NCBI GenBank assembly: GCA_948146395.1
Contig: OX411551.1
Span: 45,914,796 to 45,978,795, forward strand
DNA from: Fragum whitleyi
Taxonomy: Eukaryota; Mollusca; Bivalvia; Cardiida; Cardiidae
Direction: 5' to 3'
DNA length: 64,000 nucleotides
Below, piece by piece: positions 13,501 to 25,500 of the stretch. The position numbers and the translations under genes were made by a program. A model generated the notes under the pieces. That model had not been told where the DNA came from and ran no database searches. It was given only the letters and a program-made list of their open reading frames with translations. Numbering within the stretch: position 1 is the first letter of the stretch; the number at the start of each line of letters is the position of its first letter.

Positions 13501-16500
13501 GACAAGATTCTAGTATGAAAAACAACAAAGGGCAATAACTCAAAAAATAGGCCAGGTAGAGTTATGGTTCTTGTGCACTGCACTCCCCCTTGGTGAGATC
13601 TATACACCCATGAAGTTTCATGATCCTAGCTATTATACTTTAAGAGATATACTCCGGACAAGATTCAAGTCTGAAAAACAACAAAGGGCAATAACTAAAA
13701 AAATAGGCCAGGTAGAGTTATGGTTCTTGTACAATGCACTCCCCCTTGGAGAGATCTATACACCCACGAAGTTTCATGATCTAGTATGAAAAACAACAAA
13801 GGGCAATAACTCAAAAAATAGGCAAGGTAGAGTTATGGTTCTTGTGCACTGCACTCCGCAATGATGAGAAGAATACAATTGCCAAGATTGAAGTCCATCG
13901 GACTTCAAGTGACAGAGTTATGCTCCGGACAAAGAAGTGGAAGCCACCGGACGCCCGGACGCAGGATGTCACGGGTACTCCCATAATACGTCATGTCTTT
14001 GACGGATGTATAAAAAGTAAGAATAATTTGTGAAAAGGAATAAAATTTCCTTTTTTGTATAATATGTTATTTTTTTTCAAACACTTTACAATAATGTCTC
14101 CAATTTTCAATTATAATGGGCTTCAAATCCCGTTCACATGACAATTGACTACCAAACAACAAACTGTTAGACTAGTAGAAATTTTAAGATATTACCAGTG
14201 ACAATTACCAGTTAAGATAAAAATGTTTGTATTGCTGGATAGAAAAAGGTAAAGACAATTTTTATTATTGGCAATTTTTTTTCTTCCCATGTTTTCGTAA
14301 GCTTTTTTATTGTTATTAAAAGAAAGAATTCTGGCGGAGTAGTTCAAGAATTTAAGTATTAATTACTATGCAAATTATAATTATTTTAACCTTATAACAC
14401 CAAAATATCATATTACTTTGACTTACCCATTAGAGGTAATACTTTGTTGACGTCCATCAGGAATTCATCCCCCTGACCAACTTGTAAATACTGACTATGT
14501 ATTGGAAGACGTAAAGCGTCCATGTGACCTAATAACAAATCTGATAACCATTGAACATTTACTACAGGTGTCCGCCATTCTTTGGCTTTCTGATATTTTA
14601 CCCCGTCTGGTCTGAAAGTAGATTGAAACACTGAGATGTTTGTAAAACATTTTTGCCACCCATAAAAGCAAGTCAATCACTGTCAATGGCCTATTCTTTG
14701 TCAACCAACAAATGGCGATAACTAAAAAGTTTATGATAGTTGAGTTATGGCTATTGTGCACTGCACTTCTGCCCAATGAGACCTATCTGCCTGTGAAGTT
14801 CCATGATTCTAGCTTGCATACATTTTTGAGATATATGCTCCGGACTAAATAAAAGTCTATGGACATACAGGCAGAAGGACCGATAAGTGCAAGGAAATAT
14901 ACCCTCTCTTCTTCAAAGGGGGGCATAATAAAGAACATAACTCTCATTTAGGACTTTACAAATTGATCCAAATAAGAAGATAAAAATGATACCAAAATGA
15001 ATGCACCTAGACTGTGACTTTTTCTTAACACATAAACTAATTCTAAATTTTTCTTCTACATCAGTATATCACACTGAAATTGACATGATATTGAGAGACT
15101 TGTTTCCTGTTTTCTTGTGAGATTGATTTATCTCTCATGATTTAAACAACAATATATTTACTATTTCTAGTGACAGTCAACTTTTAGATCTTATACGAAA
15201 GTAAATGATCAGTTCATATCCTTTTTGAAAATATATGTACAGGTAAAGCATGCATACTCAAACAAAATATTGCACATCCTATCTTAGCAATTATATTGCA
15301 CAGTAAGGAAAACAATATCTTTGGTGCAATTAGAAGATATTTAGAAAAACAAACTGAATGAAATCACAGTGAAATAGATACTAACAGAGAGTTTATCTTT
15401 AAACAATTCCAAAGGCTTCTCTTTGTATTTTCAAATAATTTTATTATAGATTTTCCATCAAGATTTGTGCATTTTTATTGGCTGAAAAAGAGTTTTTATT
15501 CCTAAATGAATACAATTTTGAGTTTTCAACTATTTTGTACACCTTTGCAAAGAGTAGTTAAGTAAGAAATCTGTTTCCTTATTGATGAATCTTTACATGT
15601 TTGCTTCATGATATTAAATTACACAATATAAAGAGAGTATGTGTTGATTTTCATTGAGATGTAAAACTAAAAACCTTATCACACCCATGTATGAATCCGC
15701 TTTGCATATTCATACATACAGTGTGATAAGGTTTTTATTGTTTCATACCTCAATCAAATCAACAAACACTATCTTCATCTATTGAAAACTTGTTACAGAA
15801 AACTACCTACCTCCGACAGACTAAAGCTGAATTTGTCCTACTCATATAGCCTGTGTATTTAGCGCCGAGAGCATGGATCATCTGTTTGACTCGTACTCTG
15901 GCATCACCATCAAAATTTGTTAAACTGATAATCTTAAAAAGAACAAAAAAGAAAAAACAAGATGTGTTTGTGAAACACGAATGTCCCCGTAACAGCGATC
16001 TCTCGATAAGGCAAAGGTTAAGTTTGGTTAAGTTTTCGGACAGACGGATAGACGGATGGACAGACGGACATGAGTAAAACAATATGCCCCTGATCTCTCG
16101 ATACGGGGCATAAAAATATCATTTTAGGGAAAATCTCCTGTAACAAACTGTTCTAATCTGTAAACTGACCCCTGCACTGAGAAGACAATTTGTCTGAGAT
16201 ATATAGGATCTGTCATGAAATTTAGTTTGAGACAAGATGTACTTAACAAAGTCTAGTATAGAAATGTTATTTATCATGCAATGAAGCCTGTATTGACCTG
16301 ATATCACCTGTCTGATAACATAATCATATCAGACAGCCTATTTTTAGAAACAAATTTGCATACACTTACACCTGAATTTCTTTTATTTTTAAGGGTTTAT
16401 CATACTTTAGCACTGAAAAACGGTTGTATGATAAATAGAATAACATGTAAGAATCTTAAAATATCAAAGCCTTGTCATGATAAATTCTCCCAACCTCGAC

Positions 16501-19500
16501 CAGATGACATTGTAATTTTTAGACATTAACACGTTATTCTCTATTAACCCTTGTCATGCTGAACCCGGAATATTTCTGTTTTTGCAGGAGCTATAGACAA
16601 ACATCAGCCTGCACATATGTGCAGTCTGATGTTAGTCTACACCACCTTTTTCTCACTTTTAAACCAGAATGTTCAATAGATTTAGTTTTTCAAATAAAAA
16701 TTGACCTACAGTTTGGGCTTTCAATGCTTTTTACCCTCTGATTTTGACCGAAATTTTTGGCCAAAATTTATTCAGCATGACAAGGGTTAAGAGAGCCTTG
16801 GTGAGCTTAATAAAATTTCTATGATATATGAGGTTAAGATAAGCCTGTTTCAAACAAAGTTGAGTAACAGATTCTTTTTATCCAATTAACACCAGTTTCA
16901 TGCATTTAAAAGACCCATTAAACAAGGAGAGCTATGTGAGAAAAAAAACTATCTTTAATTTCAAACAAAACTGTCACAAAGCGGATTAAAAGCCCCCCTA
17001 CAAGTGCTTGTCAATAATGAAAAGCCATTTTTCATCAAAGGACCATAACACTGTCAAAAGTCAATGGACCATAACCAAATTTCAAATGCACATCAAGGGG
17101 GGGGGGGGTGTTATAATAATCTAAGAATGTATCATCTGTTTTATCAAATAACAGTTCCAAAGACGCTCACATTACTATATTAAGTATTTTCACTTTCCCT
17201 TGTTTATTTGTTTCATACCTGATTGCTACAAGGTTTCTTATTTTCTTCACTATACAACAAGGGTATATGTAAAGCTTGCCAAGGTGGGAGAAGTTTCTTC
17301 TTTAATAAAACATCATTTAACCAGAATGCTGTAACTATCCGCCTTTGATCTCTCAAAGCCTGGAAAAAAAAAAAAAGATTCATAATCATAAGCGCATAAA
17401 ATTTTATTACTGTTAATGCATAGTGACCAATGTCACGAAACACTGATATTAAAGTCAAGGTATTTGATCAAAAGACTTGTAGCTAGATTTGTAGACCTTT
17501 AAAAACAAGATAAGTCAAGGAAATACCAAAGCCACCAAAACAGCAAATTTTTCAGTTGGTTTGACATTGAGAGATGACGCTGACATTGTCACATGACCTT
17601 GACACCAGCAAGGGCACATTAAGAATTATACTCATGTCAAATATGAACAGTGTACCTTGAATAGTTAGCAATTTGTTAAGTTATTTGGTTAAATATTGAG
17701 ACAGACAGACAGATGGCCAACAATAAACAACATGCCCCCAATCTTATCAATGTAGTGGCATATTTTTTTCTATTTCACATGGGTTGGTAAAAATAAGTTC
17801 TTACAACTTAGATTAATCCCTCTTGCTTCTACTTCATCCAAATTCACCATTAGCCTTGCTGAAAGTGAAGGCAAATGAAAGCACAAAGAATGATAGCCAC
17901 TCACGGTAACTGAACTAGAAGCATATGATGATTAATATGATAATTCTTAGTAAAAGATATGCAAGGTCATATATTTAGGGTTTAGCGCAATACTGTACTA
18001 AGTGTACATACACTTAGCACAGTCTTGCACTGAACCCTTGATATGTCTACTCATGTTGGTAATTGATCACATCAAAGACATTCAAATGTGAAAATAGAAC
18101 AAGAGGAATCTAGTTGAAATTGCTGCTCTATTTCCAGTGATAATTATAAATACCAAAATGTACACATCACTGCTCTAGTTTGCACACATCACATGGGTTA
18201 CTTTGTTAGAATAGGAAGGACCTATTTGCCCACCATGCTGTTCCATTTACATTTATAAAGGGTTAATGGACTTACCAATATATACACATCACTGCTCTGG
18301 TTTGCACACATTACATGGGTTACTCTGTTAGAATAGGAAGGGTCTACTTGACCACCATGCTGTTCTATTACCTGAAATTGTCAAGAATTTAGATATAAGT
18401 GAAAGAAACTTGTGCAAGATGTACAATTACTTCATATTACTAGATAAAAATTTAAATACAAGAGGACCATGATGGTCCTATATCGCTCACCTGAGTATGT
18501 CACTCATAACTTGTCAACCATGTTATGAAAACCAGAATTTGTTTGATGCACAATATGGTTGGTTAAATTTCGTCCTATTGCAACTTGAATTTTTTTTAAG
18601 TTTCGTAAATTTTCAACTTTTCTCTTATCATGGCGTATTCTTTAACAACTTTTGAAGACCTTCACCCAAGGAACATCCCTGCCAAGTTTCAGCTTGATTG
18701 GCCCTGTGGTTTAGGAGGAGAAGAATTTTTTCTAATATTTTCAGTCATTTTTGGCAATTTTTCAGACTCTCCGTTACCATGGCAACTAGAGTTTTTGATC
18801 AAATTAAATTCTTTTAACAACTTTTGAAGACCTTTACCCAAGGAACATCCCTGCCATGTTTCAGCTTGATTGGCCCAGTGGTTTAGGAGAAGAAGAATTT
18901 TTTCTAATATTTTCAGCCATTTTCGGCCATTTTTCAGACTTTCCATTACCATGGAAACTAGAGCTTTTGATGAAATTTAATTCTTTTAACAACTTTTGAA
19001 GACCTTCACCCAAGGCACATCCCTGCCAAGTTTCAGCTTGATTGGCCAAGTATTTTCAGCCATTTTCGGCCATTTTTCAGATTTTCTGTTACCATGGCAA
19101 CTAGAGTTTTTGATGAAATTAAATTCTTTTAACAACTTTTAAAGAGCTTCACCCAAGGAACGTCCCTGCCAAGTTTCAGCTTGATCGGCCCAGTTGTTTA
19201 GGAGGAGAAGATTTTTTTCTAATATTTTCAGCCATTTTCGGCCATTTTTCAGACTTTCCCTTACCATGGAAACTAGAGTTTTTGATGAAATTAAATTCTT
19301 TTAACAACTTTTGAAGACCTTCACCCAAGGAACATTCCTGCCAAGTTTCAGCTTGATTGGCCCAGTGGTTTAGGAGGAGAAGAATTTTTTCTAAGATTTT
19401 CGGCCATTTTGGGCTTTTATGTAACCATGGCAACCAGAGTTTTTGATGAAATTAAATTCTTTTAACAACTTTTAAAGAGCTTCACCCAAGGAACATCCCT

Positions 19501-22500
19501 GCCATGTTTCAGCTTGATTGGCCCAGTGGTTTAGGAGGAGAAGATGTTTAAAGAAATTGTTGACAGACGGACGGACAGACGGACGGACAGATGAAGGACG
19601 GACAGTGAGTGATCACAATAGCTCACCTTGAGCACTTTGTGCTCAGGTGAGCTAAAAAAGGCATGCAATACTGCCCTGAAATCTAGATGACAAACTATTG
19701 AAAACTGTTGACAAATTATACCCTGCTTTACTTGCGAGTGTAAGTGCAAAGCTGGGTATGATTTGCTTACAGTTTGCAACTTTTTGCCATCCTGAACACA
19801 GGGCTGGTGTTGAAAAATTCGAAATTACATGCATTTGACTCGGTCACCTGCAGCTTTTTTTCAATTTGAACCAGTCTCAGATATGTCATTTGCAACAAGT
19901 AATACTGGTTACTTGGAATTTGAAAATCAAATCTAAAATCTCTTGGTTTTATCATTTGAGAGAGTTTTGTGTTTTCTTTCTCCTAAGATATAGAATAGAC
20001 ACTTACTCTTTTCCATATGCTGATTTGTTCTATTCCAACAATTTTTGGGTAGTCGTTGATGTAGAAAATACAGCCAAGTAAGCACATATCTGGTGGTACT
20101 GGTGAGAAAAATAATGACACCTTATCAATTTATTTTCGAACGAACAGCAGACAAAATTATCAAAGCTAGACAGTACTACTTTGAAAAGTTAATAATTTAG
20201 ATGAGTTTGAGGACTATTCAAATCGGACAATGACAGAATTTGATGCTCTTGACCTTGTGAGTTGATCCTCAGGGGGATGTTTTAATGTTTGAAGTAATTT
20301 CTTGTTAAACCTATAGATGTTATGCTGATTAAAATATTGGGAAGAATTGAATTAAAATCAAAATGCCAAAATCTCTAAAAACCTTAACTTTGAGACAGAA
20401 TTTCTTTTGAAATTTACAAATTTAGAACTATTGATTGCTTAACCCTTTCCTGTTTTACAAAAGTTTGGACCTATCCAAAATCAAAGGTTTTGCAGACGAA
20501 AATTAAAAAGTAGGTTTAATTTGAAAAATGACCATTCAGTAGGGTAAAAAATAGTGTGGAAAAAGAAGAAATAGCTTGTCAGAAGCCATTTCTTCTTTTT
20601 TCACAATGATTTCTCAATCATAAAATCACAGGCAAGTAAAAAGCAGGGATTAAACAGCAAAGGGTTAAAGGAGAAAACAGTTTGTAAAAACTACTTTCAG
20701 ACAGCACATATGCGAAGGCTGATTTTTGCCTGTATCTCCTACCAATGCAGGAATATTCCAAATTCAGGGTAAAGTTTTGCCTAAGTTTGATATAGATTGT
20801 CACATTTACAGGGATTGACACTAACACCAGTCGTCAGGCCTGAGACCTGTGGATTTTAGGGAGGACTGGTTGATGTAACCACGCTGCAAGTCCTGCAGGC
20901 CTATAGTTAATGGCACTGCTCAGTATTTCAAACCTATCATGTTTTGAAAAATAATTGCTTCTCCAATACTAAAATTGGCAATACTGAATGGAAAACATTG
21001 TTGAAATAGAAGAAATTGCTTGTCAAAGCATTTTCTTCTTTCCCAACAATGTTTTTCTTGCAATTATACCCTTCAATTGCTAAAAATCAAACACAGTTTT
21101 CATTCAGGACCTGTTGTAATCATGGAGGACCTGTAAAATTTTTGGCTAACATGTCCATCAGGCTGATGACAAAAAGTAGTTAGTGTCAAACCCTGCATTT
21201 ACCTGTCATCATGTCAAATATGAGCATTGTATCTTTAATGGGGGTAGAAAATTAAGTTTTTCAGATTGACTAGGGAACTTAGGATATATTTCTTACTATT
21301 TTCTGAAGGATCATGCCCCCAATACTGGGGCCACTGTTGGGGTTGTCCTTGAAAATTCTGTTGAGGCCCATACTGGGGTGGTGGTAATTTATTGCCAATC
21401 TGATGGGGTCCTGGAAAGGGCATTTTATTCTGTGCTGCTTTCATTTGCTGTTGTTGAACTTGCTGTGCATGTTGTTGCTGTTGCCTGAACATTTCCATAT
21501 TGTTTGTAATATTTTGTAATTTTCGCTGTTGAAGTGGTCCAGGGCCTGGCGTAGGTACAGGGCCAGAATGTTGAGAATGTGGGGGAATTCCTCGCAGCCC
21601 TGGATGTTGCATGTGTAAAGCAGGTTGGTTCCCTGGCTGTTGCCCTGGCTGGTGCCCTTGTTGAAAAGCCTGTGGTCTTGGCTGGTGCCCAGGACGCAGG
21701 AATGGGACATTAGGTGAAGGAAGACCTTGCTGGGGTATTGGAGGCTGGCCTGGAAACGGACCTGGAAATCTGTGACCTTGATCCTGACCTTCAAAATGAC
21801 CTTGGGGAATGGTCTGTGGCACTTGTCCTCTAGGTGGAACAACATCCTTTAAAGAGAATTACATTGATGAATAATCTTTTGACATACAAAAACAACAACA
21901 ACAACAAAAAATCTTTTGACATACATTTCAATAAAGCTGATGGTTACATTTAAAAAAACTTGCAAAAGTTTAAATAGTTAATTGCATATTAGACAGATTT
22001 CTAAGTGGATCATAAGTAATTATTTCATGGTTATGCTTATCGACTTCTTCAACTGTCTCCTTAACCCTTTCCTGTTTTACAAAATTTTGGACCTGTCCAA
22101 ATTCAAAGGTTTTGCAGACAAAATTAAAAGTGGATTTAGTTTGAAAAATAACCATCCAGTAGGGTAGAAAATAGTGTGGAAAAAGAAGAAATTGCTTGTT
22201 AGAAGCAATTTCTTCTTTTATCACAATGTTTTCTCAATCATAAAATCATAGACACGTAAAAAGCAGGGATTAAACAGCAAAGGGTTAATATCTTTATAGG
22301 GAGATTCAAATGAATTTGAATCTCCTATAAAGATATAAGGGAGAAAATTATTGAATTTTCTAATGAATTTATAATTTACAGAATATGTAGTATCAAAGCA
22401 ATACTGACAATTCAAGGAGTCAAATAACCCTCCAGGCAGAAAATATTTCTTGGTTACCGTATTTCACCCTTTAGACGCGCCCTCCCTAATAAACGCGCTC

Positions 22501-25500
22501 CCCCATAAATACGATTCCCAGGCCCTTGACTATACGTATTTGATCACCAACATCCAACCGTCCACGGTCCGTGATGAAAAATCCGGCCTTGAATTTAATT
22601 TCATTAGCTGCTACTGCACGACGTAATGTTCAATAGATTGTGGGTTAACTATCTAAAATTCCTATCAGGATAAGGCTGGTTGCATCATTAAATGATCGTT
22701 CAACATCTGAAAAACTAGGGCGTCCTAAATCGCACAGTCTTCCGGAAGCGCGAAAGGTTAAAATTTAACACAAAATTAAAACTATTTCTCGTCATTCATC
22801 ATAAGTCACATGCGAACAAAGTCCCCTTTCTTCACGTTGTTACGAAAATATTTCTGAAATCATTTTACCTTCTGCAAATATACGAAATATCCGCGTCAAT
22901 GATTAAATCCTAGTCACAAATCATACTGTTAACATAGGAAAAACCCCGTAAAATCTCGTGTGTGAATTATTTCAAAAGCGACGTCGCCTCTTGCAAGAAT
23001 CTGGGGACTTCAAAGGTTGCCGACACGCGGTGACCCAGCTAGCTCCAGACGTGTTGTGTTTTCACTACAAAACACTTTCATTTCATGTACCGGGTGCATT
23101 TACACATCGCAAAATTTAAGGATTTAAAACAGGATTATTTATATCATACGTGAATAGGTAATGATTTATTAGACCGCTTTGTCCATCGGTAGCGGAACAT
23201 TGAATATTGCATCGTCTGGAACTTCCTATCTTGTACAAATAATAACAATAATAATATTCTCGGCTTCTGCTAACACAATCATTTGCTTTTGAAAGCTGCA
23301 ATTAATGGTCGAAAGTGACCGTATTTCGATAGATGACTTTAAATGACAGAATTACAATTCATTAGCTAACATTTTATTTTATTTTTTAAATTTATAGCCT
23401 TAATAGATAAATAGGAAAGCGTATTGGGTAGCGCACGTATTCAATCGATAATTACGAACATGTTAACAGTTTGCTTCTCTTAGGTACCAAAATACGTGAG
23501 TTTTTTTAATTAAGTAAAAGGGTCTGAAATAATAGCGCCCCCACGACTTTTTGCATCGCGCCTGGGCGCGTTTAATAGGAGAAATACGGTATGCTTATTG
23601 GCTTCTTCAACTGTCTCCTTCATATCTTTATGAGAGATTCATATGGAATTTGAATCTCTTATAAAGATATAAGGGAGAAAATTATTTGTAATAGGTTCAT
23701 AATTTGTAGTGGTATCAAGATGCAATGATTTTAGGAGTCAAATAACCCGTCTGACAGAAAATTTAAGGTGTCAAAAGTGATATTTTCAGACCAAAATCTT
23801 TGTTTAAGGGTCAAGCACAAGCCCTTTTGCATAACCTTAATCAGGACAAGAAAAGTCTACATGTCTGTTAGTCCTTCATAATTTTTCCCTCCTTGTCTAT
23901 CCTAGCAAGATAAGAAGAATTCTATCAATTAATTTGCAGAATAAGTAACAAAATGTGTTTGTTTAAAAACATGATTCACCGCTACTGCCATCTTCAGAAA
24001 TTTTCAACATATTTGACCTTGGAAAACGATCTTGACATTGACAGGGTATTTTGATATTATGACAGCAAGATCTTGTCAAAAGCAACATTCAAGTGAAATG
24101 TGATGGCTCTATCGCTAGCCAATAAATTGTTCAAGTGAATGTTAAAGTTTTTAGGGGGACAAAGAGACAGGTCAAAACTAATATGCCCCTAATCAACCAA
24201 TACAGTGGTATAAAAAATTGCCAGAATTTTCAATCCCCTTGTGAGTTCATTTAGACACTCACCTGTCTTCTATTGTTGACAAGTTTAGCCAAAGCTTCCT
24301 TGGTACTAGCACTACCTGGTGTGACAGGTCGACCAACTTGAGCCACCTCCTCACATTTATCTGATGTAGGCTTGGGGATCTCTTGTGGCATAGGGGGCGT
24401 TATCTGTACAGAAAAGTAGATGTTAACCCTTGTCATGCTGAATAAATTTTTGATATAAATTTTCATCAAAATCAAAGGGCAGAAAGCACTGAAAGTCCCA
24501 ACTGTATGTCATTTTTTATTTGAAAATTAAATCTATTGACAATTCTGGTTTGAAAGTGAGAAACAGGTGGTGTAGACTGACATCAGGCTGCACATATGTG
24601 CAGGCTGATGTTTGTCTATAGCTCCTGCCAAAGCAGGAATATTCCGGGTTCAGCATGACAAGGGTTAAAGCAAGGATCTTAACAGGTACCAAAGCAATTG
24701 ATAGAGGTGATATTTTTGGATTTCAAATACGATTAATTTAAAGTACTAGTTCAGTCCAAAAAAATATTTTTTGTTTAATACGAATTCACGTTAAAATGTG
24801 TTTACACAACACAATGCGCCTATCTGCATAGTCAAATTATTTTCCGCTTGGGAGTAATCCGGCTGTAAAAATCGATATTTTACCTGTCAAGATACTCGCT
24901 TCCGTTATCGTAGCCTGTTAATACACTTTAACCCCGTGACGTCACGACCCGGAGTCTCGATAGAATATCGAATAGAAATGGAGAGTAAATGGAATAGTCT
25001 AGACGGCATTTTCGATCTTTTTTCGCCGTGTTCATCCTCGGATGGTTCCAATGATTAAGGAAGACAAAAGTACATAGACGAGGACATCTAGTCGAATCAA
25101 TTAGAGCCGTATTTATAGGACCGCAAACAAGAACATTTCGGGAAGAAACTGGTGGCGAAAGGAGGCTGCTGAGAAATTAATTTTATTTGAATGAATTAGT
25201 ATTTTGAGAAAAAGAAATCATCCAAAAATTCACAAAGTTATTGATGTATATTATAGACTACAACATCAGTTGTATTTACGGTGATTTTACAGTGTTCACG
25301 CCGATCTTTTTTATTGAAAGTTAACTATTTTTTTACTTAAAGAAATACACAAATGCCGTGATCTTTATGACCGAGACAAAATTACTATTTTATTCAAAAC
25401 ACACAATAAAGCATTTATTTAGTAAACTTGTAAGAAGTCGATGCAGAATTCCGTGAAATGCCTTTGTTATGAATTTGAGTTTTCAAACTAAAGCCAACTT

